From assembly GCF_002266855.1 (NCBI RefSeq), contig NZ_NGJN01000004.1, positions 1-64,000 on the forward strand: 64,000 nt of DNA, written 5' to 3'. Shown here one piece after another: positions 1 through 7,380 of this stretch; the first letter of the stretch is position 1, and each line of letters begins with the position of its first letter. The notes beneath the pieces were generated by a model that was not told the DNA's origin, searched no databases, and saw only the letters and a list, made by a program, of their open reading frames with translations. The position numbers and the translations under genes are program-made. Source of the DNA: Winogradskyella aurantia. GTDB lineage: Bacteria > Bacteroidota > Bacteroidia > Flavobacteriales > Flavobacteriaceae.

Positions 1-34
1 ATGCGCTGTTAGTGTAATTTGGTTTAACCCTTGT

Positions 35-116
35 GATGATAACACATTTACTTTAAGATGCTTTGTCTGCGAAGCAGCGCAGATTAAAGTTCGCCTTTGG
101 CGAATGTGTTATCATC
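35..116. repeat. palindromic attC-like element at left edge
   Basis: A perfect 14-bp inverted repeat (GATGATAACACATT at 35-48, its complement at 103-116) encloses nested smaller stems (ACTTTAA/TTAAAGT and TCTGCG/CGCAGA). The AAC and GTT triplets sit where the other array elements have them. Unlike the others, the outer arms match each other, and the junction with the next element reads ATC instead of AAC, so this may be a damaged or hybrid site. A GTTAGTG at 8-14 looks like the start of another cassette body. Confidence 0.5.
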
Positions 117-238
117 GGTCTTGTGTATGGTTAGTTGCGTGTTTAAGCAACTAATTTAGTAAACAAAAACGAACGCGAGAAAATTCCGAAGGAATTTTCC
201 AAATAAGCAACGACCAAAGCAATTAATTATACACGTTG
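116..238 (-). other. attC-like recombination element 1
   Basis: A 123-nt imperfect palindrome between the cassette with the membrane protein and the left-edge palindrome. The arms GTGTATGGTTAGTTGC and GCAATTAATTATACAC pair over 16 positions on the + strand with three G.T wobbles. The apex is a perfect hairpin (AAAATTCC gaa GGAATTTT). Length and layout match the six other gene-following elements in this array. Confidence 0.8.
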
Positions 239-254
239 TTGGCAACTGGCTTTA

Positions 255-758
255 TTATTCTATAATTCCGCTAAATGTTTTCGATTCGCTATAAATTTTA
301 ATTCCGAAAAGATTCCATTTCAAAATTCCATCAGCAATATATTCCGCTTTTTCATTCGGTTTGTAATTGTTCGTTTGAATCGACTTAAATTCCCAAACGT
401 AACCACTAACAAATCCTGTCAAAAAACTATTGCTTTCAATTGGGATGAATTCGTTTTTTTCAACTGAATATTTTACGTGCATATTTATGTTGAAAGTCAA
501 ATTATCTTCGAGTGTTACTTTTTTAATTTTTGAATTATTCTTTTTGTTATAATCGTTATTTATCGTTATTCGATTCGTGCTTTTTTCCGAGTTTGAAGCC
601 GAAATTATTTGAACAATTCCGATTACCATTATAAAAATTGAAACAACTTTAAATTGAGGTTTGAAAATTCGTTTTCCTTTTGCTATAAATCCGACAATCA
701 GATATAGAAAGTACAAAACAATTATTCCGTTTATTATTGACCAAATTAAATGTATCAT
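255..758 (-). CDS. cassette-borne integral membrane protein, unknown function
   Basis: I do not recognise this 167-residue protein. Two hydrophobic segments lie at about residues 4-27 and 38-55, separated by a short basic loop, followed by a hydrophilic lysine/asparagine-rich stretch and a C-terminal domain of about 90 residues that probably sits on the outer side of the membrane. It is the only gene in its cassette, whose perfect 9-bp terminal inverted repeats (238-246 and 780-788) lie just outside the coding sequence. The start codon is about 30 bases inside the cassette end, so there is little room for a promoter of its own. It is probably read from a neighbour or a promoter inside the attC-like element. 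No function can be assigned. Confidence 0.65.
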   Translation of the reverse strand: MIHLIWSIINGIIVLYFLYLIVGFIAKGKRIFKPQFKVVSIFIMVIGIVQIISASNSEKSTNRITINNDYNKKNNSKIKKVTLEDNLTFNINMHVKYSVEKNEFIPIESNSFLTGFVSGYVWEFKSIQTNNYKPNEKAEYIADGILKWNLFGIKIYSESKTFSGIIE

Positions 759-787
759 AGGTCTCTGTTTTTTCAGCTTGTTGCCAA

Positions 788-1059
788 CGCCCTGCTAAAC
801 GCAGTGACGTTCTGGGTTAAAAATTTATGGTGACTGAAAGTTACATATAAATTTTAAAGACAGGCAGAACGTTGCCAAATTGCTTTTAGGAATTGTTGGG
901 TCGGGTTTTTGGTGTTTTCAAAGTTGTGGCCTAAGGCTTTGAGTCCCAACCGATGTTGCAATTTGGTTTAGCAGGGCGTTGGGACGGATGTCCAAGGGGC
1001 GGGAATTGCGCAGCAATGTAGCGACTTGGTAGAAGCCGCAGGCTTTAAATCCGTCCCAA
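788..1059 (-). repeat. geneless 272-bp cassette, copy 1
   Basis: This unit has two palindromic parts. The first (788-978) has 12-bp arms GCCCTGCTAAAC/GTTTAGCAGGGC enclosing several internal hairpins (ACGTTCTG/CAGAACGT, CCAAATTGC/GCAATTTGG). The second (979-1059) is bounded by GTTGGGACGGAT and ATCCGTCCCAAC. Read on the minus strand this is an 81-bp body followed by a 191-bp attC-like site, with no credible open reading frame. Two more copies that look identical lie at 3547 and 4885, which suggests recent insertion of a short cassette. Confidence 0.8.
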
Positions 1060-1178
1060 CGGTCTCGGCTATGAGTAGTTGCGTGGGTTAGCACTTAACT
1101 TTGCAAGTACATACCTAGTTGGAAATTCCGCAGGAATTTCCAAAGTAGGCGAGAAAAAGCAATTACTTATAGCCATTG
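1060..1178 (-). other. attC-like recombination element 2
   Basis: A 119-nt imperfect palindrome. The arms GGCTATGAGTAGTTGC and GCAATTACTTATAGCC pair fully on the + strand, with G.T pairs at stem positions 7 and 12. The apex hairpin is GGAAATTCC gca GGAATTTCC. Several stem base pairs differ from element 1 yet remain paired. Confidence 0.8.
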
Positions 1179-1193
1179 TTGTAGCACGTTTTT

Positions 1194-1580
1194 TTAATTT
1201 ATTTTTTCATTTTCCAATTCCGCAAACTTTTGTTTGTCCGTTGGTTTAATATTAACTAATTCAAATCGGTTTTTGTCCAAAACATTGAAGTCGACAAGAC
1301 TTAAATAAAGGTCAACAACATTTCTGTCAATCATTATTTTTCCGCTACCAGCCCAATGTCTGTCTGTTCCGTTTTTCTTAATTCCAGAAATCCAATATTC
1401 GTCTCCGTTTTCTATGTCATAATAGTTTCCAGATATTCCACGAGCATTTGAATTTTTAAAAGCTTTTCCATTGAAATATACAGTTCTGCCAGATTTTGAA
1501 AATTCAGCCATTCCAATCCAAGCAGGACCATTGTCTCCAAATCCAGTTTTTAATTCAATACATTTCAGTTCAGGTTTCAT
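1194..1580 (-). CDS. conserved hypothetical protein (cassette gene)
   Basis: A 128-residue soluble protein without signal peptide or membrane segment. The central part carries a GNYYDIENGDEYWISG stretch and a following DRHWAGSGK stretch that I associate with a small conserved family of unknown function, often found as a stand-alone gene in mobile regions and sometimes mis-named as an isoprenoid-pathway enzyme. Nothing in the sequence supports an enzymatic call. It overlaps the upstream CPCC gene by 4 bp (ATGA), so the two are translationally coupled and form the only two-gene cassette of the hypothetical group. The pairing suggests a joint function, but no toxin or antitoxin motif is visible. 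Confidence 0.6.
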   Translation of the reverse strand: MKPELKCIELKTGFGDNGPAWIGMAEFSKSGRTVYFNGKAFKNSNARGISGNYYDIENGDEYWISGIKKNGTDRHWAGSGKIMIDRNVVDLYLSLVDFNVLDKNRFELVNIKPTDKQKFAELENEKIN

Positions 1581-1852
1581 AAATTATTCCATTCGGGATT
1601 TAGAGTATCACTATTATTTACTTTTCGTGTATTAGAAATCATCGATTCTTCACAAGCTCCAAACTTGATATAATTTTGCCGTGCTTGTATTAATGAAACT
1701 CTATTTGCGCCTCCTACAAAATTTTCATCTTCAAATCCAATAGGGTCATCTTCCCAAAAACAAATTGGACAAATGCAATAATTCAATCTGTCTTTAGGGT
1801 CAAATGTGTCGTATCCGCAACAAGGACAATATTCATTCAATTTATGTTTCAT
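1577..1852 (-). CDS. CPCC-family cysteine-rich protein (cassette gene)
   Basis: A 91-residue protein with an N-terminal zinc-ribbon-like pattern: CPCCGYDTF near residues 9-17, then CICPICFWEDD near residues 27-37. This matches the CPCC cysteine-rich family, in which paired cysteines probably bind zinc; the biological role is not known. The rest is a short alpha-helical tail. It is the first gene in the cassette body (1179-1876) and its stop overlaps the start of the following hypothetical gene by 4 bp. Small CPCC proteins are frequent cargo of mobile elements, which fits its place in the array. Confidence 0.7.
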   Translation of the reverse strand: MKHKLNEYCPCCGYDTFDPKDRLNYCICPICFWEDDPIGFEDENFVGGANRVSLIQARQNYIKFGACEESMISNTRKVNNSDTLNPEWNNL

Positions 1853-1876
1853 TGGATTTTCTCAAATGTGCTACAA

Positions 1877-1998
1877 CGGTTCGGTGTATGGTTAGTTGCG
1901 TGGTTAAGAACGTAATTTAGCAAATAAATCACAGATAGAATATTCCGCAGGAATGTTCGTAAGTCGGCAGTGAACCAAGCAATTAATTATACACGGTG
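1877..1998 (-). other. attC-like recombination element 3
   Basis: A 122-nt imperfect palindrome whose main arms are the same as in element 1 (GTGTATGGTTAGTTGC / GCAATTAATTATACAC). The apex hairpin differs: GAATATTCC gca GGAATGTTC. It separates the L-domain lipoprotein cassette from the CPCC cassette. Confidence 0.8.
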
Positions 1999-2008
1999 TT
2001 AGCAAAAG

Positions 2009-2914
2009 TTATTGATTACATTGCCCATTTATTAAATCATCTAAAGTTGGGTTATATTGGTTTTGAAAAACTTCATAAGCTCCGGGTATGCCACCGTTTA
2101 TTAGAGAATTATTTAATGCACAGTAGTCTGAAAGATTTTCATTGAGAATTATATTGATTTGAAATCCAACGCTATTCAGGTTTTCTAATCCATTTAAATC
2201 AGTCAAAGCTGTTCCCGCAATAATGAGATTTTCTCCAATATTGGTCAGATTGCTTAATTGACTAATGTCGTTCAAATTGTTAACGTTTGAAAGTTGTAAT
2301 CTTCCACCAATAGTTTGAAAATTATTTAATCCTTCGAGGTTTGTTAATTGCGGACATTCGATAATCTGGATTCCACCACTTAGATTCTCAATATTTGAAA
2401 AACAGTTTAAATTTTGTAGGCTAGGATTTTCAGCAACTGTAATGTTTTCAATAAAATCGGGTATGTTAGCAAGTCCATCAATATTTTCTAGTAATGTATT
2501 TCTAAATATTGAGATAAATGGTAAAGCAACTGTGATGTTACTTAAAGCGTTAACATTCAGTAGCTCATTGTTATCATAGATTTCGATACTAAATCCAACT
2601 GATTTCAATGAGTCAAATCCGTTCAACTGTGTTAAGGCATTACTAGTTTTTATAGTAAACGTTTGGTCAATATTTGTAATTGAGTTCAGTGGGCTTAGGT
2701 CAATTATATCATGAATTCCATCTTCTATATCTGATATAACCAAACTTCCAGAAATTGAATTGTAATTATTAGCACCAAAGGAATTCACTTCTTCTTGCGA
2801 TATGAGTAGAACATCACCATCAAAAGTTAAATTTGATGGCTCGTCATCATTATTTGAATCACATGAGAGTATAAGAATGAATAGGAATAATAATGATGTT
2901 CTATAGGTTTTCAT
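2009..2914 (-). CDS. lipoprotein with receptor L-domain / leucine-rich-like repeats (cassette gene)
   Basis: The protein has 301 residues with a lipoprotein signal peptide (hydrophobic core at about 8-16, lipobox LILSC with Cys18) followed by an acidic Asp/Asn/Glu segment of the kind that sends flavobacterial lipoproteins to the cell surface. The rest consists of irregular repeats with L-x-x-L-x-x-L and N-L-x-x-L patterns (for example INNLNDISQLSNLTNIG), like the receptor L-domain or SusD-neighbour leucine-rich proteins of Bacteroidota. Such folds bind ligands; here the ligand is unknown. It is the only gene in its cassette (terminal repeats at 1998-2007 and 2931-2940). A single surface lipoprotein as cargo suggests exchange of surface antigens, which is my inference. 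Confidence 0.7.
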   Translation of the reverse strand: MKTYRTSLLFLFILILSCDSNNDDEPSNLTFDGDVLLISQEEVNSFGANNYNSISGSLVISDIEDGIHDIIDLSPLNSITNIDQTFTIKTSNALTQLNGFDSLKSVGFSIEIYDNNELLNVNALSNITVALPFISIFRNTLLENIDGLANIPDFIENITVAENPSLQNLNCFSNIENLSGGIQIIECPQLTNLEGLNNFQTIGGRLQLSNVNNLNDISQLSNLTNIGENLIIAGTALTDLNGLENLNSVGFQINIILNENLSDYCALNNSLINGGIPGAYEVFQNQYNPTLDDLINGQCNQ

Positions 2915-2939
2915 TGAGCTTTTTTTTAATTTTTGCTAA

Positions 2940-3056
2940 CGGTTTTGTGTATGGCTCGTTGCGGAAAATCAGCTATGATTTTCCGCCGTAACCGAAAGAT
3001 AGCAAATTGCAATGAATTTCGATTAGGAATTCAGCCGCAATGAGCTATACACGTTG
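2940..3056 (-). other. attC-like recombination element 4
   Basis: A 117-nt imperfect palindrome. The arms GTGTATGGCTCGTTGCGG and CCGCAATGAGCTATACAC pair on the + strand, with wobbles at stem positions 7 and 12. A strong 11-bp hairpin (GCGGAAAATCA / TGATTTTCCGC) replaces the usual apex. Stem pairs at positions 8-11 differ from elements 1 and 3 but are compensated. Confidence 0.8.
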
Positions 3057-3070
3057 TTGTGTGTAGTACT

Positions 3071-3511
3071 TTATTTCAGAAATCTGATTCTTTCTCCAGT
3101 GTCAGGGTCTGACAAAAAATACCACAATTGATAATTATTTTTTAATTTATAAATTTCTAAATCCGTTGTAATATTTGATTTGTCGAAATTCAGCTTAATT
3201 TTTTTCGTGTTGTATTGTTCAATAATTTTCCACGTTCCAGTTGAGATTCCGTTGTTAATTTCTCGGTCAAATAGATTTTGTGAATTATTCATTTCGAATT
3301 TATTATTAGGCTTAAAGGTCAGCACAATACTGTCGTTCTTAATTTCAGAAAGATATTCGTATGAGAATTTGTCCATTTTCCAAGTTCCAATAATATCATT
3401 TGAATTTACTTCAACATTTTTTCTCTCAATATTCACATCAATTGGTCCCATAAACTGGCAAGATGTAAATCCTAGAATTAAAATCAATAAAATCCAATAA
3501 TGTCTTTTCAT
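3071..3511 (-). CDS. lipocalin-like lipoprotein (cassette gene)
   Basis: A protein of about 146 residues starting at MKRHYW. This start was chosen because it puts a lipoprotein signal (GFTSC lipobox) at the N-terminus; an in-frame start 33 bases upstream would add a hydrophilic extension encoded across the cassette boundary. The mature part contains an IIGTWKMD motif and a later TGTWKI motif, characteristic of small lipocalin-like domains of Bacteroidota in which G-x-W marks the first strand of a beta barrel. It probably sits in the outer membrane as a monomer; its ligand is unknown. It is the only gene in its cassette (terminal repeats 3056-3065 and 3538-3547). Confidence 0.7.
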   Translation of the reverse strand: MKRHYWILLILILGFTSCQFMGPIDVNIERKNVEVNSNDIIGTWKMDKFSYEYLSEIKNDSIVLTFKPNNKFEMNNSQNLFDREINNGISTGTWKIIEQYNTKKIKLNFDKSNITTDLEIYKLKNNYQLWYFLSDPDTGERIRFLK

Positions 3512-3546
3512 TTCAGTTTTTGAGTTTGATTGGGTATTACACACAA

Positions 3547-3818
3547 CGCCCTGCTAAACGCAGTGACGTTCTGGGTTAAAAATTTATGGTGACTGAAAGT
3601 TACATATAAATTTTAAAGACAGGCAGAACGTTGCCAAATTGCTTTTAGGAATTGTTGGGTCGGGTTTTTGGTGTTTTCAAAGTTGTGGCCTAAGGCTTTG
3701 AGTCCCAACCGATGTTGCAATTTGGTTTAGCAGGGCGTTGGGACGGATGTCCAAGGGGCGGGAATTGCGCAGCAATGTAGCGACTTGGTAGAAGCCGCAG
3801 GCTTTAAATCCGTCCCAA
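3547..3818 (-). repeat. geneless 272-bp cassette, copy 2
   Basis: I see no difference from the copy at 788-1059: a 191-bp palindromic site (3547-3737) and an 81-bp body (3738-3818). It lies between the lipocalin-like and DUF6602 cassettes. The flanking cassette sequences are unrelated, so the 272 bp is the unit that was inserted. Confidence 0.8.
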
Positions 3819-3938
3819 CGTGTTTGTATATGGTTTGTTGCGTGGTTTAAGCACTAAATTTAGCAAATAAAAACCGAATAGAAAATCCGCGAGGATTTTC
3901 GTAAGTAGGCTAGAACTAGCAATAAATTATATACGGTG
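3819..3938 (-). other. attC-like recombination element 5
   Basis: A 120-nt imperfect palindrome. The arms GTATATGGTTTGTTGC and GCAATAAATTATATAC pair over 16 positions on the + strand with G.T pairs at positions 7, 8 and 12. The apex hairpin is GAAAATCC gcga GGATTTTC. Confidence 0.8.
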
Positions 3939-3953
3939 TTAGCAGCAGTTATT

Positions 3954-4853
3954 TTATCCTATTATTTCTCCTTTATGTGTGAAAATACCATCAAAATATT
4001 TTAGTAAAACAGGTTTCAACACTAGGCAATTTTTTAAATGTGTATTTAAAGCAAAAATTAAAAATGCAAAGTTTGCGGCAGCTCTATTTTCTATAGTACT
4101 AAACTCCAAATAAACCCATTTATATTCTTTTTTGTTTTCAGTTTTAATAAATTGTGGGAATAATTCAATTGATCCCAAAGTAGATTTATTATTTTCAATA
4201 AAAACTTTAGCCTTAACAATCATTCCCTGATCTAATAAGCAGATGAAATTAGGTAAATACTTATCATCAGTTTTGATTAGTAAATCTTTAATGTTATTAA
4301 TTTTAAAATCATTTGAATCAACAAAAAGTATAAATTTAAAGAGAGGGTTTTTGTAAGGTCTTGTGTCCTGGACTGTAAAATTAATTCCATATCCAAAATT
4401 TAATCCAATATCTTGACTTAATTGATTGTGCGGTGTTTCATCTCTGTTTAACTCCTCATAAATTTTGGTAGTTGAATTAATAAACGATTCGACATATTTC
4501 TTATTTGCGTAATACGTTGACTTAATTTCGGCGAAAGAATAAATCGATTCAAAAGGAAAATATTCAGTTCCATTTTCGGATGTAAATAATACAGGTGAAC
4601 CAGTATTATCAGCTATTATTAAATCTAATTGGCTACTTGTTTTGAGTTTTTTGTCAACAATATGTCCTTGGCTAACGTAATACTTTAATGGTAATTTTCT
4701 TCTAATAACTCTTCTAACGGAATTTTCAACTTCATCTCCTGAAGCATCAATGTCTTTAGTTTTATGAAGAACTTTACTTTTTTGCCGAGAGCTAAAAATT
4801 TCTTCAACATCTTGTTGCAGAATTGACAATATCTCTAGTTTTGGTAGTTCCAT
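3954..4853 (-). CDS. DUF6602 nuclease-like protein (cassette gene)
   Basis: A soluble protein of 299 residues. An N-terminal helical part (residues 1-55, rich in Arg/Lys with VRRVIRRKLP) precedes a segment with SQLDLII (Asp77) followed about 30 residues later by FPFESIYSFAEIKST (Glu109, Lys111). This D...ExK spacing is that of PD-(D/E)xK nuclease-fold proteins and is typical of the DUF6602 family, whose members occur near defence and restriction genes. Activity has not been shown for the family as far as I know. The gene is alone in its cassette (terminal repeats 3938-3947 and 4876-4885). A role in defence against foreign DNA is plausible given the restriction-modification cassette in the same array, but is inferred. 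Confidence 0.65.
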   Translation of the reverse strand: MELPKLEILSILQQDVEEIFSSRQKSKVLHKTKDIDASGDEVENSVRRVIRRKLPLKYYVSQGHIVDKKLKTSSQLDLIIADNTGSPVLFTSENGTEYFPFESIYSFAEIKSTYYANKKYVESFINSTTKIYEELNRDETPHNQLSQDIGLNFGYGINFTVQDTRPYKNPLFKFILFVDSNDFKINNIKDLLIKTDDKYLPNFICLLDQGMIVKAKVFIENNKSTLGSIELFPQFIKTENKKEYKWVYLEFSTIENRAAANFAFLIFALNTHLKNCLVLKPVLLKYFDGIFTHKGEIIG

Positions 4854-4884
4854 TTTAGTATTACTTGTTTTTAATTGCTGCTAA

Positions 4885-5156
4885 CGCCCTGCTAAACGCA
4901 GTGACGTTCTGGGTTAAAAATTTATGGTGACTGAAAGTTACATATAAATTTTAAAGACAGGCAGAACGTTGCCAAATTGCTTTTAGGAATTGTTGGGTCG
5001 GGTTTTTGGTGTTTTCAAAGTTGTGGCCTAAGGCTTTGAGTCCCAACCGATGTTGCAATTTGGTTTAGCAGGGCGTTGGGACGGATGTCCAAGGGGCGGG
5101 AATTGCGCAGCAATGTAGCGACTTGGTAGAAGCCGCAGGCTTTAAATCCGTCCCAA
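4885..5156 (-). repeat. geneless 272-bp cassette, copy 3
   Basis: The third apparently identical copy: palindromic site 4885-5075, body 5076-5156. Spurious reading frames cross it on the minus strand, but they have no start context and recur in no conserved form elsewhere in the window. Confidence 0.8.
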
Positions 5157-5275
5157 CGGTAACGTATAAGAGCAGTAGCGGATTTCAAAGCATTTACCTT
5201 TCCGCCATCACAAAGGTTTGTTAGATGCACAGACCTTGAATTTACCACCTTACCCGCTATTGCTTTTATACAATG
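5157..5275 (-). other. attC-like recombination element 6 (second subtype)
   Basis: A 119-nt imperfect palindrome of a second subtype. The arms GTATAAGAGCAGTAGCGG and CCGCTATTGCTTTTATAC pair over 18 positions on the + strand, again with G.T pairs at positions 7 and 12. The inner hairpin is AAGGTTTGT / ACAGACCTT. The last residues and the stop codon of the HxlR regulator are encoded inside it. Confidence 0.8.
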
Positions 5276-5699
5276 TTGTAGCCAGTTTTTTTTTGTATTT
5301 TCTCTCTATTTCATTCGCAAAAGCCGTTTTATCATTCCTTAGTAATTCCATTGCTTCCGCATTCATAATGCTAGGATGTAGGTCTCTAAGGTTCTTGTCA
5401 CTCCATGATGCAAGCTCTACAAGAATAGGTGTTAAGGCCAAGCCTTTATCAGTCAAAAGATAGAGGTTGGTCTTTTTATTGTCAGGTCTTTTTGTTTTAA
5501 TAATGATTCCGACTTCTTCCAAAAGTTTGAGTTTGGCAGAAAGAATATTGGTTGCAATAGCTTCTTCGCTTTCTGTAAAGTCCTTAAAGGTCTCTTTACC
5601 TTCTATCAGCATTTGCTTTACAATAACCAGCATCCACTTGTCGCCTAATATGTCAAGGGCAGAGGTAAACGGGCAATCACATCTAAAATCTAGCGGCAT
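5250..5699 (-). CDS. HxlR-family transcriptional regulator (cassette gene)
   Basis: A 149-residue regulator with the HxlR winged helix: CPFTSALDILGDKWMLVIV near residues 9-27, a central L-x-x-L-x-x-x-G-I helix, and a DNA-facing wing near 85-100. Cys9 is at the position of the redox-sensing cysteine of quinone- and electrophile-responsive HxlR regulators such as YodB and QorR. It is divergent from a SnoaL-like lipoprotein and a flavodoxin-like oxidoreductase across a 117-bp spacer with repeated ATTACTT half-sites, so it very probably controls them and itself. The last six codons and the stop lie beyond the cassette body, inside the attC-like element; recombination would therefore change its C-terminus. 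Confidence 0.85.
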   Translation of the reverse strand: MPLDFRCDCPFTSALDILGDKWMLVIVKQMLIEGKETFKDFTESEEAIATNILSAKLKLLEEVGIIIKTKRPDNKKTNLYLLTDKGLALTPILVELASWSDKNLRDLHPSIMNAEAMELLRNDKTAFANEIERKYKKKLATTLYKSNSG

Positions 5700-5719
5700 C
5701 TGTTAAGTCAACATTAAAT

Positions 5720-5803
5720 ATTACTTGCAAAATAAAATTAATCTCTAGTATTACTTGCTTATTGAAAGTAATTATCTATTTTTGCTTGCAAAACAAAAGT
5801 AAT
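5720..5803. promoter_or_regulatory. probable HxlR operator region
   Basis: Between the divergent genes the half-site ATTACTT occurs at 5720-5726 and 5750-5756, and its complement AAGTAAT at 5766-5772 and 5797-5803. The result is an inner and an outer inverted pair about 30 bp apart. The inner pair overlaps the -33/-7 promoter spacer of the rightward genes. Binding by the adjacent regulator is inferred. Confidence 0.6.
5755..5784 (+). promoter_or_regulatory. Bacteroidota-type promoter for the redox genes
   Basis: TTG at 5755-5757 and TATTTTTG at 5777-5784 match the TTG / TAnnTTTG consensus with a 19-bp spacer. The start codon at 5817 follows about 30 bases later. The cassette thus carries its own promoter. 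Confidence 0.6.
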
Positions 5804-5816
5804 AAATCAAAATCAA

Positions 5817-6722
5817 ATGGCAAAATCAATGAGAACATCATTAAGTGCACTCCTACTTTCAGGTATTCTCGCTTCCTGTAGTATGAGTCAAACTAAAACA
5901 ACAAGCGAGGTTAATTCAATAAAAACCGCAACAATGAGCAACAAAGAAATCGTAGGAACCTTTCTAGGTGCCGTTCTAAAGAATGACGCAGAAACCATGA
6001 GAAAGCTGGCAAATAGCGACTACATTCAACACAACCCTTTTTTACCAACAGGCTTAGAGCCATTCATTCAGATGCTGCCTGTTCTTCAGGAAAATGGAAC
6101 GACAGCTGAAAATATACGGATGTTCCAAGATGGTAACTACGTTTTCATGCATAACATTTGGCGCAATGCTAAGCCATTCGGAGCGGATGAAATGGTTTCA
6201 TTTGATATTATTCGAATAGATGAAAATGGCAAAGTAGCCGAGCATTGGGATGCGATGACACCATTGGTTAAAGAAACCGTCAATGGAAGAACCCAAACTG
6301 ATGGTCCAACAGATGTACGGGATTTAGACAAGACCGAAGCTAATAAAGCACTTGCAAAAGCCTTGGTTGAAGATGTATTGATGGGCAAAAATCCAAACAA
6401 AATCACAGACTACATCAGTGCGGAGACTTACCATCAACATAACCCCGACATCAAGGACGGGTTACAAGGAATTGTAGAAGCGGTTGAATATCTCTCTTCT
6501 CAAAACAACATGTTTCAATACACTAAAATCCATAAAGTCTTGGGTCAAGGGAATTTTGTTTTGACCGTAAGTGAGGGGAACTGGAACAATACGAATAATG
6601 TCTTCTATGATTTATTCCGAATAGATAACGACAAAATTGTAGAACATTGGGATGTGATTCAACCCATACCTACCGAAGGCTTGGCAAATGATAATGGAAT
6701 GTTTGGGTTTAAAAACGATTAA
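5817..6722 (+). CDS. tandem SnoaL-like domain lipoprotein (cassette gene)
   Basis: A 301-residue protein with an N-terminal signal and lipobox (LASC, Cys about residue 22). Two SnoaL/NTF2-like domains follow, at about residues 40-155 and 165-295. Each has the pattern of an alpha-beta cone fold, with IQHNP/HQHNP near its start and KVAEHWD / KIVEHWD near its end, so the protein is an internal duplication. SnoaL-like domains serve as small-molecule binding pockets or isomerases and hydrolases; the substrate here is unknown. It overlaps the following oxidoreductase gene by one base and is divergent from the HxlR regulator, suggesting a role in handling quinones or other electrophiles. Confidence 0.8.
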   Translation: MAKSMRTSLSALLLSGILASCSMSQTKTTSEVNSIKTATMSNKEIVGTFLGAVLKNDAETMRKLANSDYIQHNPFLPTGLEPFIQMLPVLQENGTTAENIRMFQDGNYVFMHNIWRNAKPFGADEMVSFDIIRIDENGKVAEHWDAMTPLVKETVNGRTQTDGPTDVRDLDKTEANKALAKALVEDVLMGKNPNKITDYISAETYHQHNPDIKDGLQGIVEAVEYLSSQNNMFQYTKIHKVLGQGNFVLTVSEGNWNNTNNVFYDLFRIDNDKIVEHWDVIQPIPTEGLANDNGMFGFKND

Positions 6723-7312
6723 TGATGAAGAAAGCACTAATAATAAACGCACATCAAGAATACCCCTTTGCTAAAGGCGAATTGAATCACGAAATCGCCA
6801 AAAGGATTGGTGAACACCTTAAAAATGTCGGTTATGAAATAAAAACAACCACTATGAAAGATGATTGGGATGCTGATGAGGAAGTTGATAAACATACGTG
6901 GGCAGATGTAGTCATCTTACAGTCTCCTACCAACTGGATGGGCTTGCCTTGGAGTTTCAAGAAGTATATGGACGAGGTTTATACGGCAGGAATGTTTGGT
7001 AAAATGAGCCAAAATGATGGCAGAACAGCAGAATCACCGAAGAAGAATTATGGCAGTGGTGGATTGATGCAGGACACGCAATACATGCTTTCACTGACAT
7101 TCAATGCACCAGAAGAATCATTTAATGATGAAAAAGAGTTTCTTTTTGCAGGCAAATCTGTGGATGACTTATACTTTCCTCAACACATGAATTTTAAGTT
7201 TTTCGGCATGAAGCCCATACCTACGTTTGCTTGCTTTGATGTCATGAAAAATCCGAATATTGAGAGCGACTTCAAGAGACTTCAAAAGCATCTTGAGGAA
7301 AATTTTGGATAA
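6722..7312 (+). CDS. NAD(P)H-dependent flavodoxin-fold oxidoreductase, MdaB-like (cassette gene)
   Basis: A 196-residue cytoplasmic enzyme of the flavodoxin-like NAD(P)H:quinone oxidoreductase family (modulator of drug activity B type). The N-terminal ALIINAHQEYPFAKGELN is the FMN phosphate-binding strand-loop, SPTNWMGLPWSFKKYMDEV near residues 63-81 is the conserved P-x-x-W-x-x-P-x-x-x-K motif contacting the isoalloxazine ring, and YGSGGLM near 107 continues the cofactor site. Such enzymes reduce quinones by two electrons. The start overlaps the preceding stop codon, so the pair is an operon, and a strong terminator follows at 7348. With the redox-cysteine HxlR regulator it makes a self-contained quinone or electrophile response cassette. 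Confidence 0.85.
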   Translation: MMKKALIINAHQEYPFAKGELNHEIAKRIGEHLKNVGYEIKTTTMKDDWDADEEVDKHTWADVVILQSPTNWMGLPWSFKKYMDEVYTAGMFGKMSQNDGRTAESPKKNYGSGGLMQDTQYMLSLTFNAPEESFNDEKEFLFAGKSVDDLYFPQHMNFKFFGMKPIPTFACFDVMKNPNIESDFKRLQKHLEENFG

Positions 7313-7347
7313 TCGGTTTTAGTATTTTCAAATACGAGTAAAGTTGA

Positions 7348-7380
7348 AATCACAAGAATTTCTGTTCTTGTGATTTTTTT
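7348..7380 (+). terminator. intrinsic terminator of redox cassette genes
   Basis: The stem AATCACAAGAA / TTCTTGTGATT has 11 perfect pairs, a 6-base loop and a run of seven T (7374-7380). It lies 35 bases after the oxidoreductase stop, still inside the cassette body. Confidence 0.85.

Noticed and set aside
788-5156. The 272-bp repeats as insertion sequences or MITEs
   Set aside because: They lack transposase, target-site duplications and internal match to a parent element, while their ends obey the same GTT/AAC tag rule as the gene cassettes.
5015-5248. Minus-strand open frame across the third geneless cassette
   Set aside because: It crosses a recombination-type repeat and an attC-like element, has no conserved counterpart in the other two copies, and its product is low-complexity without motifs.
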